In this document: positions 1 to 8,358 of the stretch, piece by piece
How positions within the stretch are numbered: the first letter of the stretch is position 1
Layout: every line of letters starts with the position of its first letter
Assembly (NCBI RefSeq): GCF_015221995.1
Contig: NZ_JADFFM010000001.1
Location: forward strand, 1,178,001-1,242,000
Direction: 5' to 3'
Source: Mucilaginibacter boryungensis
GTDB taxonomy: Bacteria; Bacteroidota; Bacteroidia; Sphingobacteriales; Sphingobacteriaceae
DNA: 64,000 bases
The notes under the pieces: generated by a model
The model's input: the letters and a program-made list of their open reading frames with translations, nothing else
What the model was told of the DNA's origin: nothing
Database searches by the model: none
Position numbers and translations under genes: made by a program

Positions 1-8
1 ACCGTATG

Positions 9-46
9 AAAGAACTGCATTTTTTTTAATTTATTTGCAGTTCTTT
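9..46 (+). terminator. Hairpin terminator at the window edge
   Basis: An 11-bp perfect inverted repeat, AAAGAACTGCA at 9-19 and TGCAGTTCTTT at 36-46, has a T-rich loop and is followed by T-rich sequence. It probably ends a gene lying to the left of the window. The stem is seen directly; terminator function is inferred. Confidence 0.5.
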
Positions 47-149
47 TATAATTTTTTAAAATCTTCACCCCAATTGCCAATTCTTCTTAATTTTTCGACA
101 AAATGTTTCGAAAATAAACCACAGTGGGGAGCCTCAAAATCAATGATTT

Positions 150-180
150 AACCCAACTCTGGCGAGTTGGGTTTTTTATT
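150..180 (+). terminator. Rho-independent terminator
   Basis: AACCCAACTC (150-159) and GAGTTGGGTT (164-173) form a perfect 10-bp stem with a TGGC loop, followed by TTTTATT. This is a textbook intrinsic terminator, but no intact gene precedes it inside the window. Terminators of this form commonly follow tRNA genes in this phylum. Confidence 0.75.
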
Positions 181-340
181 TGCAGAAAATTTGCAGAAAA
201 TTCACAAAAAGCATTTTTTTCCAGAAAGATAATACGGCTTCATTAAGCGTTTTTAAAGAACATTCGAGTGAATCAGGTATATAAAGAGAACTAAATAGCT
301 GCTAATACAGAATCGTGAAGTTTATTTTAATAAGCCAAAT

Positions 341-400
341 GGCTCGTTTGATTGGGTTCATAACGCTAAGGTCGGCAGTTCGATCCTGCCACCAGCTACT
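341..400 (+). pseudogene. 3' half of a tRNA-Met (CAT) gene
   Basis: From 357 the sequence reads like the 3' half of a tRNA. It has an anticodon loop TTCATAA with CAT, then CGCTAAGGTC, a perfect T arm (GGCAG 374-378, loop TTCGATC, CTGCC 386-390) and an acceptor strand ACCAGCT plus discriminator A at 398. The matching 5' acceptor strand and D arm are absent. The 5' side of the anticodon stem (TTGGG) pairs poorly with CGCTA. The gene is therefore a 3' fragment, the part that tRNA-targeting integrases usually leave as an attachment site. Confidence 0.6.
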
Positions 401-629
401 TGAAGATCAACCTATTATGAAATTTCGTAACAGGATTTTTCATTCTTGTTAACGGTTTTCTTAGCTGTTCTTGCTTACTTAAAGATACAAAAAGCGTTTC
501 AGCCATGCAAATAAAGGTGTCATAAATCGTTTGCTATTTCAACCAAAGACGGCCATCAACGTTCAAATTAATCAATGGCGGCGATCGCCGTACATAAGCA
601 ATTAAACAATAAGCTAAGATTTATCTGTT

Positions 630-666
630 CATCAAAGGGGCGCTGGTTCGAGCCCGGCCCTCAGAA
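630..666 (+). pseudogene. Possible second tRNA 3' fragment
   Basis: GCTGG (642-646), loop TTCGAGC and CCGGC (654-658) form a good T arm with one G-T wobble, and a plausible acceptor strand follows. No matching 5' half or convincing anticodon stem is present. A terminator starts about 20 bases later, as is common behind tRNA genes. The type of tRNA cannot be named from this. Confidence 0.4.
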
Positions 667-686
667 GCTTACAAGTCAAAAAGGTT

Positions 687-715
687 GCTCCACTCCCGCG
701 AGTGGGGCTTTTTAT
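687..715 (+). terminator. Rho-independent terminator
   Basis: GCTCCACTC (687-695) pairs with GAGTGGGGC (700-708) with one wobble pair and is followed by TTTTTATT. It lies directly behind the second tRNA-like fragment and is probably the original tRNA terminator. Confidence 0.7.
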
Positions 716-853
716 TCGCATAAGATTCGTATAAAACCTAATTCTCTTAAATATCACCTCTCAAATATTGTAATTCACGGTAATTAAGTAATTTTATATT
801 CCACGAGTGGTATCCAAAGGTTAGGAAATATATCGTTTCTTACCATTAGCAAC

Positions 854-955
854 TTAGTTAATAATGCTTAAGCAATGCCAAGCGACTTTTAACAAGATTT
901 GCGCAGTTACCTGTAAGGCCACAAACAGGAAGTAAAAAGCGAACGCTTTTTTCAT
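854..955 (-). pseudogene. Truncated secreted-protein gene, signal peptide only
   Basis: A 33-codon reading frame starts at an ATG 37 bases behind the GH16 gene and runs in the same direction. Residues 1-19 form a clear signal peptide (MKKAFAFYFLF, ending VTAQ), and the frame then drifts into unrelated residues and stops. This is what remains when a secreted enzyme gene at the end of an operon loses everything after its signal sequence. The break lies about 450 bases from the tRNA-Met fragment, which suggests that a deletion or excision removed the rest. The product is unlikely to be functional. Confidence 0.6.
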
Positions 956-992
956 GTTGATTATAAGTCAGATGATGATGTCAGGATAAACC

Positions 993-1856
993 TTACCTGT
1001 CTGCTATTTTTTGGTAAACACGTACATAATCTATCTCATAAAAGCGTGGAAATGCAGTGGGAGATGGGTCGCCGCCGTTATCACCACCGATGGCCAAATT
1101 CAGCAAAATATAGTGCGGCTGCATAAAGGGGTTAAAATTGCTGCCATCGCGATTTATCAAGTCGTTTAATTCAACACGGTTTAGTAGTTTATCGTCAACA
1201 AATAAGCTGATAGCGGTTTCATCCCAATCCATCCGCCATACATGAAATTTTTTGCTCCATCCCACACCTAACGAATCGAGTGACTTTTTGGTGCTGTACC
1301 ATTTGGCATTATTGGCTTTTGCCGTACCACAGGCAATATTGGCCAGCAAATTGCCCCGATAGTATTCCATGATATCAATCTCGCCGTTGGATGGCCAGGA
1401 TTTACTTACGCCTAATGTCCAAAACGCGGGCCAAATACCCGGATCAACGTCAATACGCGCGCGCATTACAAAACGCCCGTATTGCCAACTATGCTGTCCA
1501 CGCGTATTCATGCTGGACGAGGTATAGTCAATAAACTCACGATTGTTTTTCCAGTTGTTGCTTCCCGCGGTATAAATAGGATTTGGGATATGCTCCTTAT
1601 TCGCCTTAATGGTCAAGATACCGTTTTTGCAACTTGCATTTTGTGGCTGATACCACTGCGCTTCGTGATTGCGTACAAAGCCCTTTTCAAACTTCCAGTT
1701 GGTGGTATCGGGTGCACCGTCTTTGTTAAATTCATCGGCCCAAGCTAATTTATAGCCGCCTGCGGTATCAGTAAATAGCTTTTGCGCCTTTGCTGCCAGC
1801 GGGCATACTGTAAATAAAACAAAGCAGACAAAAAGGGTCTTTATCGTAACGTGCAT
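993..1856 (-). CDS. GH16 family endo-beta-glycanase, secreted
   Basis: This 287-residue secreted enzyme has a signal peptide (about 1-24, ending AAKAQ) and a single GH16 jelly-roll domain. The family signature GEIDIMEYY lies at 158-166, so the catalytic residues are E159 (nucleophile), D161 and E164 (acid/base), all present. GH16 enzymes cut internal beta-1,3, beta-1,4 or mixed linkages in laminarin, lichenin or galactans; the subfamily cannot be set by eye. The gap to the GH35 gene is 7 bases, so the genes are co-transcribed. With GH35, GH43 and GH2 as neighbours, an endo-beta-galactanase role is as likely as beta-glucanase. Family call firm, substrate inferred. Confidence 0.93.
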   Translation of the reverse strand: MHVTIKTLFVCFVLFTVCPLAAKAQKLFTDTAGGYKLAWADEFNKDGAPDTTNWKFEKGFVRNHEAQWYQPQNASCKNGILTIKANKEHIPNPIYTAGSNNWKNNREFIDYTSSSMNTRGQHSWQYGRFVMRARIDVDPGIWPAFWTLGVSKSWPSNGEIDIMEYYRGNLLANIACGTAKANNAKWYSTKKSLDSLGVGWSKKFHVWRMDWDETAISLFVDDKLLNRVELNDLINRDGSNFNPFMQPHYILLNLAIGGDNGGDPSPTAFPRFYEIDYVRVYQKIADR

Positions 1857-1863
1857 AAGTAGT

Positions 1864-3693
1864 TTACCGCAATTGATCTAATATAGGTTTATTTAACGAA
1901 GATAATTGCGTTTGTTCAGGCTTCAATAATTCCAAAACTTCAATCGAGTTGACGCCTTTTCTCAGCCATTCGGCAGGCAGGTATATGGTTTGTTGCGGAC
2001 CGATGCTCCAATATCTGCCCAGGTTATGCCCATTTACCCATACTACGCCTTTACCCCAGGTGCGCATATCCAAATAAGTATCAGCAACGGTAGCTAAATT
2101 AAAACTCCCTTTTTTTACGGCGGGAGTATTCCCTTTGTTTGATGCCGCGTATTTTATCCCGGTAAGGTTGGCAAATGGCAGGCTATATGTTTTCCAGCCT
2201 GTAAGTTCAGTACCGGCAAACAGTACTTTTTCGGTAATGCCTTTTTTATTAGTCAACAAATATTTGCCAAAGTTTACCCGGCCCATGTTTTCAACCAATA
2301 TATCAAGCGTCACTTTTCCGGCAGGTAGCGTAATAGCTAAACTATCCTGCACACTGCGGCGGTCCATGGTACCTACGGTTTTACCATTAACCATCACAAC
2401 GGCGTAATCGCGTAGTTCTTTCACTTTTAAAATACCTGCTTTGCCGCCGGTTAAAGTTGTGCGATACAATACATAACCGTATGCCTGATTTAAATCCTCG
2501 AAGGTAAGCGGTTTCGCGCTTGACCTGGGGACAGGCAGGTTGCTCAATAACACGCCAGTTTGTGTAAGTTTTATCGCGTTAATGTGCATAGCAGGCTTGG
2601 CGGCTGGCACAGGTGGCAGCGTTTTTCCTTTGGGCAGATACTTTTCGATCACGCTTCTAAAAGCCAAAAACTTAGGTGTCGCATTACCTGCTTCATCCAG
2701 CGGCGCATCATAATCGTAGCTACTGGTTTGCGGCTCGTAGGGCGACGTGTCCTTATAATTTGCACCATTCATAAAAGCACGGGTAGTGCCGCCATGAAAC
2801 ATGTACATGTTGATGGAGATGCCAGCCGCCAGTACCGTATCTAAATGCACACTGTACCTTGATGCCGGCACGGTATGGTGCTGTGTTCCCCACCAATCAA
2901 ACCAGGCAGGATACCACTCGGCAACATAATAGGGGCCTTTGCCGCTGTGGTTATCGTTGACGATCTTTCTAACCCTGGCTGGGTTATCAATGCCATTAAC
3001 CGCGGGCAGCATGCCGGGCAAATGTCCTTTTGCCACATCAGCGGCCGGATCGCAAGTGTAAAGTAAGCCATCAAAGCCTGCTTCTTTAAAAAGCTTCTCG
3101 TTAATAGCCAGGTACTCTTTATCGCTGCCGTACGATCCGTATTCGTTCTCTATCTGTACCATCAAAATATTACCACCATGGTTGATTTGCAGCGGCGCCA
3201 GTTGCTTGCCAATCTCTTTGATATAGGTTTCATACTCTTTCAGGTATTGCGGGTCTTTACTGCGTACCACCAGGCCTTTCTGGTTTTGCAGCCAGTAAGG
3301 GTAACCTCCAAACTCCCACTCGGCACAAACATATGGGCTTGGGCGTAAAATCACCCATAGGCCTTCTTGTTGGGCTATCTTTACAAACTCGGCCACATCG
3401 TTATTGCCGCTGAAATCAAACTTGCCTTTTTGCGGCTCATGCAGGTTCCAAAATACATAGGTTCCAATGGTATTTAAGCCCATGGCTTTGGCCATTTTCA
3501 TGCGGGCGCGCCAGGCCTCGCGTGGTACACGCGGGTAGTGCATTTCGCCGCTGATCATCTGGAAAGGTTTACTATCCAACAAAAAATCGGTATCGCCAAA
3601 GGCAAATGTGTGTTTAACCTGCGCTCGGCTTTGCAACTGGACAGTTATTAACGCCGCCAATAACAGCGCTTTAAGGTTTACTTTTAAACTCAT
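1864..3693 (-). CDS. GH35 beta-galactosidase, secreted
   Basis: This 609-residue enzyme has a signal peptide (about 1-24), a GH35 TIM barrel (about 28-345) and C-terminal beta-sandwich domains. The last of these carries WVNGHNLGRYW near residue 550. The acid/base lies in QIENEYG (E184) and the nucleophile in YVAEWYP (E259), both intact. The motif GEMHYPRVP near residue 50 is typical of the family. It releases non-reducing terminal beta-galactose. It sits 6 bases behind the GH2 gene in a tight operon, consistent with stepwise trimming of a galactan after endo-cleavage. A second GH35 gene lies at 40049 in locus 2. Confidence 0.95.
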   Translation of the reverse strand: MSLKVNLKALLLAALITVQLQSRAQVKHTFAFGDTDFLLDSKPFQMISGEMHYPRVPREAWRARMKMAKAMGLNTIGTYVFWNLHEPQKGKFDFSGNNDVAEFVKIAQQEGLWVILRPSPYVCAEWEFGGYPYWLQNQKGLVVRSKDPQYLKEYETYIKEIGKQLAPLQINHGGNILMVQIENEYGSYGSDKEYLAINEKLFKEAGFDGLLYTCDPAADVAKGHLPGMLPAVNGIDNPARVRKIVNDNHSGKGPYYVAEWYPAWFDWWGTQHHTVPASRYSVHLDTVLAAGISINMYMFHGGTTRAFMNGANYKDTSPYEPQTSSYDYDAPLDEAGNATPKFLAFRSVIEKYLPKGKTLPPVPAAKPAMHINAIKLTQTGVLLSNLPVPRSSAKPLTFEDLNQAYGYVLYRTTLTGGKAGILKVKELRDYAVVMVNGKTVGTMDRRSVQDSLAITLPAGKVTLDILVENMGRVNFGKYLLTNKKGITEKVLFAGTELTGWKTYSLPFANLTGIKYAASNKGNTPAVKKGSFNLATVADTYLDMRTWGKGVVWVNGHNLGRYWSIGPQQTIYLPAEWLRKGVNSIEVLELLKPEQTQLSSLNKPILDQLR

Positions 3694-3699
3694 ATCAAA

Positions 3700-5547
3700 T
3701 TAGTGAGAAAATTTATTTTCAATTTCTTTATACCAGGCCTGCATAATGTAAAAGGCTTTCTTTTTAGTCCCCTTATCATCATAAAGACCTTTACGGTTCC
3801 AGCCTTCCTGGTAAACAGGGTTGTTGCGTTTGGGCGACCGGAAATCATTCAGTACCCAGGGGGTGATACCGACAAAACTATCAGGCATGCGTTTTAACAT
3901 AGCCACCTGCTCTTTAAAATACCATTCCTGGTATTCCTCGCTATAACGGGTTAACGAATCGGCATGGAATCCTCCTTTGGCACCGCCGCCAGTTTCGCTG
4001 ATAAATAGCGGCTTGTTGTATGGTGTACTCCAGTTGGTTTTGCGACACTGATCGGGCAGGCCACCATACCAGCCCAAATACTCGTTAAAAGCAACCAGAT
4101 CAACAAAGGCACCCAGCGGGTCGTCCACTATATTCATGTCTTTCATCGAGCCATAGTTCACTTCCAGCGCCGCTGATATCATGCGGGTCTGGTCAAGTTC
4201 TTTAGCGCGAATGATGAGCTTGTGCATAAAATCGGTACGGGTTGGGCTAATGGGGGTCTCGTTGCCTACCGACCATATAATGATGCTGGCACGGTTATGA
4301 TCGCGGGTGATCATTTCCTTTAGTTGTGCCTTGGCTTTATCAAGCACGGCCGGACTGGCAAAATTAATGGTCCAGTACACTGGTATTTCCGACCAAACCA
4401 ATATCCCCAGCGAATCGGCCATACGGGTCATCGCCTCATCATGTGGGTAATGGGCCAGCCGTACCATGTTGCAACCTAATTCATGCGCCTGGTTCAGCAG
4501 TTGTTTGGCGTCATCAGGCCCGACAGCCCGGCGTACGTCCAGCGGTATTTCGCCATGAATACAAATGCCCCGCATAAACACCGGCTTACCATTCAGCAAA
4601 ACCTGTTTTCCAAAAGCTTCAATGGTGCGAAAGCCAATCTTGTCTTCAATCTTATCCACCCCGGCTGATACGCTTACCTGGTAAAGCTTAGGATGTTCAG
4701 GCGACCACAATTGCAGTTTAGGCAAATTGAAGCTAACTTTAGTTATTTGGCCGGTAGCGGCAATTTGTTTTTTGAATTTTAACTCAGGTATGCTGATATT
4801 AATCAACTCGCCGGCCTTGACATTGTTCAGTTTTACCCAGCCTTCAACTTCCGGACTTGCCGATGGCGCTTTGCCCGGTTCAGGTTTTTTTAGCTGTATC
4901 ACATAATCCTGTATAAAGGTTGGCGGCACTTCTACCAGTTTAACATCGCGGGTAATGCCACCATAGTTCCACCAGTCGGTATTTAAGGTAGGCACTTCAT
5001 CGGCACCGCGTTTGTTATCTACCTTCACCACTAAATAGTTGCCTTTCTCTTTCAGTAGCGATGTTGGAATGGCAAAATTGAAAGGCGTAAATCCGCCGAT
5101 ATGCATGCCCAGTTTCTTACCGTTTAAATAAACATCAGCACGATAATTAACCGCACCAAAATAAAGGTAGTATTTGGTGGCACCATCGGCAGGATGGAAA
5201 TCAAAGGTCTTACGGTACCACACCGTTCCCTCGTAATATAAAAACTCTGGTTTTTGATGGTTCCAGTCGCCGGGAACCTGCAAGCTGTATTTGTCTATAT
5301 AGCCATGCTCTTTCTTTTCGGTTTTATTTTTAGGGATATCGGTATTCCAATAAGCATCGGGGTTTTTCTCGTCCAGTTCTTTATAACGGTAATCGTAAAA
5401 ACCAGTTTCATAAGGGTCAACAATATACTGCCACGTGCCATTTAACGATAATGCTTTGCGTGCCCCAATATTAGTGATCAGCCTATCCTGCGCATACATT
5501 TTAACGCTTATGAATAGGCAAAGCAACAAGAATATTCTTTTTTTCAT
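3700..5547 (-). CDS. GH2 family beta-glycosidase, secreted
   Basis: This 615-residue protein has a signal peptide (about 1-19), then the GH2 sugar-binding sandwich (about 30-205), an immunoglobulin-like domain (about 210-310) and a TIM barrel. The acid/base lies in SVGNE (E430) and the nucleophile in FISETGG (E518). Size and motifs fit beta-glucuronidases and beta-galactosidases of GH2; by eye I lean to glucuronidase-like. The start codon overlaps the stop of the upstream GH43 gene by four bases (ATGA), so translation is probably coupled. With the GH88 gene in the operon, a uronic-acid side chain on the substrate is likely. Confidence 0.92.
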   Translation of the reverse strand: MKKRIFLLLCLFISVKMYAQDRLITNIGARKALSLNGTWQYIVDPYETGFYDYRYKELDEKNPDAYWNTDIPKNKTEKKEHGYIDKYSLQVPGDWNHQKPEFLYYEGTVWYRKTFDFHPADGATKYYLYFGAVNYRADVYLNGKKLGMHIGGFTPFNFAIPTSLLKEKGNYLVVKVDNKRGADEVPTLNTDWWNYGGITRDVKLVEVPPTFIQDYVIQLKKPEPGKAPSASPEVEGWVKLNNVKAGELINISIPELKFKKQIAATGQITKVSFNLPKLQLWSPEHPKLYQVSVSAGVDKIEDKIGFRTIEAFGKQVLLNGKPVFMRGICIHGEIPLDVRRAVGPDDAKQLLNQAHELGCNMVRLAHYPHDEAMTRMADSLGILVWSEIPVYWTINFASPAVLDKAKAQLKEMITRDHNRASIIIWSVGNETPISPTRTDFMHKLIIRAKELDQTRMISAALEVNYGSMKDMNIVDDPLGAFVDLVAFNEYLGWYGGLPDQCRKTNWSTPYNKPLFISETGGGAKGGFHADSLTRYSEEYQEWYFKEQVAMLKRMPDSFVGITPWVLNDFRSPKRNNPVYQEGWNRKGLYDDKGTKKKAFYIMQAWYKEIENKFSH

Positions 5548-6671
5548 CCTATTTTTTTAAATACGTCCAGGCCCCAGGTGTCCAGCCAGTTTATTTCAAT
5601 ATCATCGCCCTTAAAAGTAATTGGCAGCCAAAGATAACGACCGTCAATTGCATCTTTAGGTGTCCATTTATCAGCCATAAATATAAACGCATCTTTTTTA
5701 CCTGCAACGGGCAGCACATAAGTACTTTGCCCTCCAAAAGTAATTTCAGAACCTTTACCAACACAGGGGTTGCCATGATAGGTCCATGGCCCCATAATTG
5801 ATTTTGCACTGAACCAGCGCGCTGGGTTAGGCGCCCAGCCGGTTGTGCCCGAACCGATCATATAATAAATACCGTTATGTTTAAATATAGCGGGGGCTTC
5901 GGTTTGGTGGCCTACGTATACACGGGCAAATTTGCCCGTGTGCTCGGTAAACTCATCATTCAGCTCGGCTATGTCAAGGGTAAAGTTTTCCTCGGCCGAA
6001 AAGATATGATAAGCTTTACCATCATCGTCAACAAACACGTTCATATCGCGGGCCATTTGCCCGCCGGGCAGGTCGCGGCAAAAAAAGCCATCGCTTTTGG
6101 TAGCCGGGTGATCGCAATTAACTTTTTCGGTTTCGGACGTACCTTCGGGATAAAAAGGCATAAAACCGGCGTTGGGGCGGTAACTTTTAATAAAGGTATA
6201 TGGTCCGGTAACGTTATCAGCGGTGGCCAAACCTGCCCGGGCGACTTTATAACCCTGTCCACGCAGTTCAAGGTGAAACCACATTACATATTTTTTACTC
6301 TTTTTATTATAAACCACCTTGGGCCTTTCCAGGATACACCCTTTGGCAATGTCGTTGGTCGAATCGGCAGACACTTTTAGCGCGATACCCTCATCCTTCC
6401 AGTTATACAGGTCTTTTGATGAGTAACAGTGTACGCCTACCATGGCCCGGTTGCCCGCGCCGCCGGCAATTTTATGTTCACCGAACCAATAGTAGGTGCT
6501 TTTTGCATACAATAATCCCCCGCCATGGGCATTAATGTGTATACCGTTGTTATCCGGCCATATCTGCCCGGGCGAAAAGCTTTGCGCTTGCACAGCCTTC
6601 TCTGTTTTTTGTGCTGATGCGGTACCTATGGTAAAGCAAATTGCAAGTAAAAGGTATTTGTATGCTTTCAT
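5544..6671 (-). CDS. GH43 family enzyme, exo-beta-1,3-galactanase-like
   Basis: This 375-residue protein has a signal peptide (about 1-20) and a five-bladed propeller. The first blade reads HINAHGGGLLY and YYWFGEHK (about 45-67) and lacks the catalytic-base Asp expected at this place in classical GH43 enzymes. ILERPKV (E115) and QTEAP (E258, candidate general acid) are present, as is TGWAPNPARW. This pattern matches the GH43 branch around subfamilies 24 and 34, which includes the exo-beta-1,3-galactanases that work without a canonical Asp base. The subfamily is my reading by eye. It overlaps the GH2 gene by four bases. A role on beta-1,3-galactan fits the whole operon. Confidence 0.85.
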   Translation of the reverse strand: MKAYKYLLLAICFTIGTASAQKTEKAVQAQSFSPGQIWPDNNGIHINAHGGGLLYAKSTYYWFGEHKIAGGAGNRAMVGVHCYSSKDLYNWKDEGIALKVSADSTNDIAKGCILERPKVVYNKKSKKYVMWFHLELRGQGYKVARAGLATADNVTGPYTFIKSYRPNAGFMPFYPEGTSETEKVNCDHPATKSDGFFCRDLPGGQMARDMNVFVDDDGKAYHIFSAEENFTLDIAELNDEFTEHTGKFARVYVGHQTEAPAIFKHNGIYYMIGSGTTGWAPNPARWFSAKSIMGPWTYHGNPCVGKGSEITFGGQSTYVLPVAGKKDAFIFMADKWTPKDAIDGRYLWLPITFKGDDIEINWLDTWGLDVFKKIG

Positions 6672-6681
6672 TTAATTGTGT

Positions 6682-7014
6682 TTAAGATTTATTGGTGTCC
6701 ATCGCATGGTCGGCTTCGGCTTCGGTATCCGTTCCATTCCATATTTTTACTGATGTCCACGGTAAAGCGGGCGTACCCCAAAACTCATCGGAATAGGGTA
6801 AGCCTAAGGGTAGAAAGATATTCATGGGGGTGTATAAACTACCGGTCGTAATATAAAAATCAGCTAAACCGGGCTGTTCCCCATATAAACCGATATTGAG
6901 CCAACCCTCATCTAACCAAAATTTCCGGTCTTTACTTAGTGGGGGATTTGGTATTTGTGCGGTAGCGCAATTTGCGATGCCAAGTATAGCGGCCAATAGT
7001 ATTATCGTTCTCAT
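6682..7014 (-). pseudogene. DUF2264 gene collapsed to signal peptide plus C-terminus
   Basis: This 110-residue frame has a full signal peptide (about 1-20, ending ATAQ) joined directly to what looks like the last 80 or so residues of a DUF2264 protein. The tail runs from FWLDEGWLNIGLYG (32-45) through YITTGSLY and LPLGLPYSDEFW to PWTSVKIWNG. Full-length members are roughly 400 residues, so the centre seems to have been lost by an in-frame deletion. From memory, DUF2264 includes the GH154 beta-glucuronidases of arabinogalactan degradation, which would suit this operon. Spacing is intact (4 bases from GH88, 10 from GH43). A catalytically active product is unlikely. Confidence 0.75.
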
Positions 7015-7018
7015 GCTA

Positions 7019-8224
7019 TCAATTAAATTTTTTGTAGCGGCTTAGTGCTTCTACGTAATAATAATCGGCGTATGTCAACGGCACATCTATTTCTGTTCCC
7101 TGTGGTAAGCTCCCTACGCCGTGTTGTAAAATAAAACCTCCATTTGTGCCTTTAGCTGCCAAATAGGGTGGTTTGGATAGATTGCGAATAATGGTTTCGG
7201 CAGCATTAAAATAACGCTGCCCGTTAGTTTTATCAGCATACCGGCAAAGTTCAAACAGCGCTGATGCCATAACCGCCGCTGCTGATGCGTCGCGTAAAGC
7301 ATTCGGGATATTAGGCGCATTATAGTCCCAATACGGTATTTTGTCTTTTGGCAGATTTGGATTGTTCAGAATAAAGGCGGCTATGTGCTCGGCTTGTTGT
7401 AAGTATTTTACACCATGGGTTTCACGATACATTACGGTATAGCCATATAAGCCCCAAGCCTGTCCGCGTGCCCAGGCCGATTCATCAGTATAACCTTGCG
7501 CTGTCCGTTTTTGTATTACCGCGCCGGTTGCAGGGTTATAGTTAATGACATGGTACGAACTGTAATTCGCCCTGAAATGATTCTTCAGGGTGGTATTGGC
7601 ATGCGTAACGGCTATCTTATAAAAGCTGGAATCGCTGGTAGCCTTTGTTGCCCAAAACAACAATTCAAGGTTCATCATATTATCAATGATTACCAGGTAT
7701 TCTGGCTTATTCGAATCCCACGATTTAATGCAGCCCACTTTTGGGTCAAAGCGCGTTGCCAGCGACCTGGCGCTGTTGATGAGAATTTGTTTGTAATCAG
7801 GTTTAGGTGCTATTTTTTGCGCGTTGCCAAAGCTGCACTGCATCATAAAGCCAAGGTCGTGTGTGGTTTTATTATACTGTTCTGGGGCAAGTAAATCCAA
7901 TATCCGGTTTGCCTGGGTTAGCAATGTGGCATCTTTAGTTTGCTGATACAAAAAAAGCAAAGTGCCGGGATAAAAGCCGCTGCACCACCAGCCGGAATTA
8001 CTCGTTTCTAAACTGTCTTTCGCTGTATAATATGTTTTTGGGAATTTGCTTGAAGGCAGGCGTTTTGCCAAAACTTTATACTGCGCGCCGGCAGTCTTAA
8101 ATTCCCGGTTAATAATTTGTATAAAATCTTTGTCGGTTTTAAAAGCAGTTTTTTGCTGCGCGTCGACTGTTGTTAACACGCATAGCGATAATAGCGCAGT
8201 AATAATATGTTTGATAGATGGCAT
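7019..8224 (-). CDS. GH88 unsaturated glucuronyl hydrolase, secreted
   Basis: This 401-residue protein has a signal peptide (about 1-22) and an alpha/alpha barrel. Family motifs are present in order: HDLGFM (D123), DNMMNLELLFWA (D181), ESAWARGQAWGLYGY, DASAAAVMASALFEL and the closing DVPLTYADYYYVEAL. The two aspartates match the catalytic pair of the family, and the length is normal. GH88 enzymes hydrate and remove the 4,5-unsaturated uronic acid left by polysaccharide lyases. It is the first gene of the leftward operon. No lyase is visible in the operon, so the lyase may be encoded elsewhere or have been lost at the truncated left end. Confidence 0.93.
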   Translation of the reverse strand: MPSIKHIITALLSLCVLTTVDAQQKTAFKTDKDFIQIINREFKTAGAQYKVLAKRLPSSKFPKTYYTAKDSLETSNSGWWCSGFYPGTLLFLYQQTKDATLLTQANRILDLLAPEQYNKTTHDLGFMMQCSFGNAQKIAPKPDYKQILINSARSLATRFDPKVGCIKSWDSNKPEYLVIIDNMMNLELLFWATKATSDSSFYKIAVTHANTTLKNHFRANYSSYHVINYNPATGAVIQKRTAQGYTDESAWARGQAWGLYGYTVMYRETHGVKYLQQAEHIAAFILNNPNLPKDKIPYWDYNAPNIPNALRDASAAAVMASALFELCRYADKTNGQRYFNAAETIIRNLSKPPYLAAKGTNGGFILQHGVGSLPQGTEIDVPLTYADYYYVEALSRYKKFN

Positions 8225-8323
8225 ATTGTATTTACTTGAATTAGGCTTTGGTTACACTGATTACGCCATGTACCAAACGTTATAATTAATGAGGCTAATT
8301 TCAGTGTTTCATAATGTTTGTGT

Positions 8324-8358
8324 AGGGGACAAAATCACCAAAAAAGGGGGTAATACCA
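8324..8358 (-). promoter_or_regulatory. Direct repeats upstream of the enzyme operon, HTCS-like operator
   Basis: On the minus strand two copies of a GATTTTGTCCCCT-like element lie 21 bases apart (plus strand 8324-8337 and 8345-8358, 10 of 14 bases alike). The element and spacing resemble the repeats in front of the SusC operons at 8771 and 23570. Binding by the HTCS at 18678 is inferred. A clear -7 box at the expected distance is not visible; AACGTTTG (8274-8281, minus strand) is the nearest candidate. Confidence 0.4.

Larger units (their letters stand above)
1..853. other. Gene-free stretch with tRNA debris and terminators
   Basis: I see no credible protein gene here. A 70-codon open frame at 575-787 runs across a tRNA-like T arm and a terminator hairpin and shows no protein character. 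The stretch holds three hairpin terminators, two tRNA 3'-end fragments and AT-rich filler. Such debris is typical of sites where tRNA-targeting integrative elements have come and gone, but no integrase gene is visible in the window. Confidence 0.6.

Noticed and set aside
575-787. A 70-codon open frame in the left intergenic region
   Set aside because: It runs across a tRNA-like T arm and a terminator hairpin, has no protein-like pattern and no ribosome-binding context.
5877-6380. A 167-codon frame on the plus strand inside the GH43 gene
   Set aside because: It is the shadow of a well-supported minus-strand gene with intact GH43 motifs; its own composition is unlike a protein domain.
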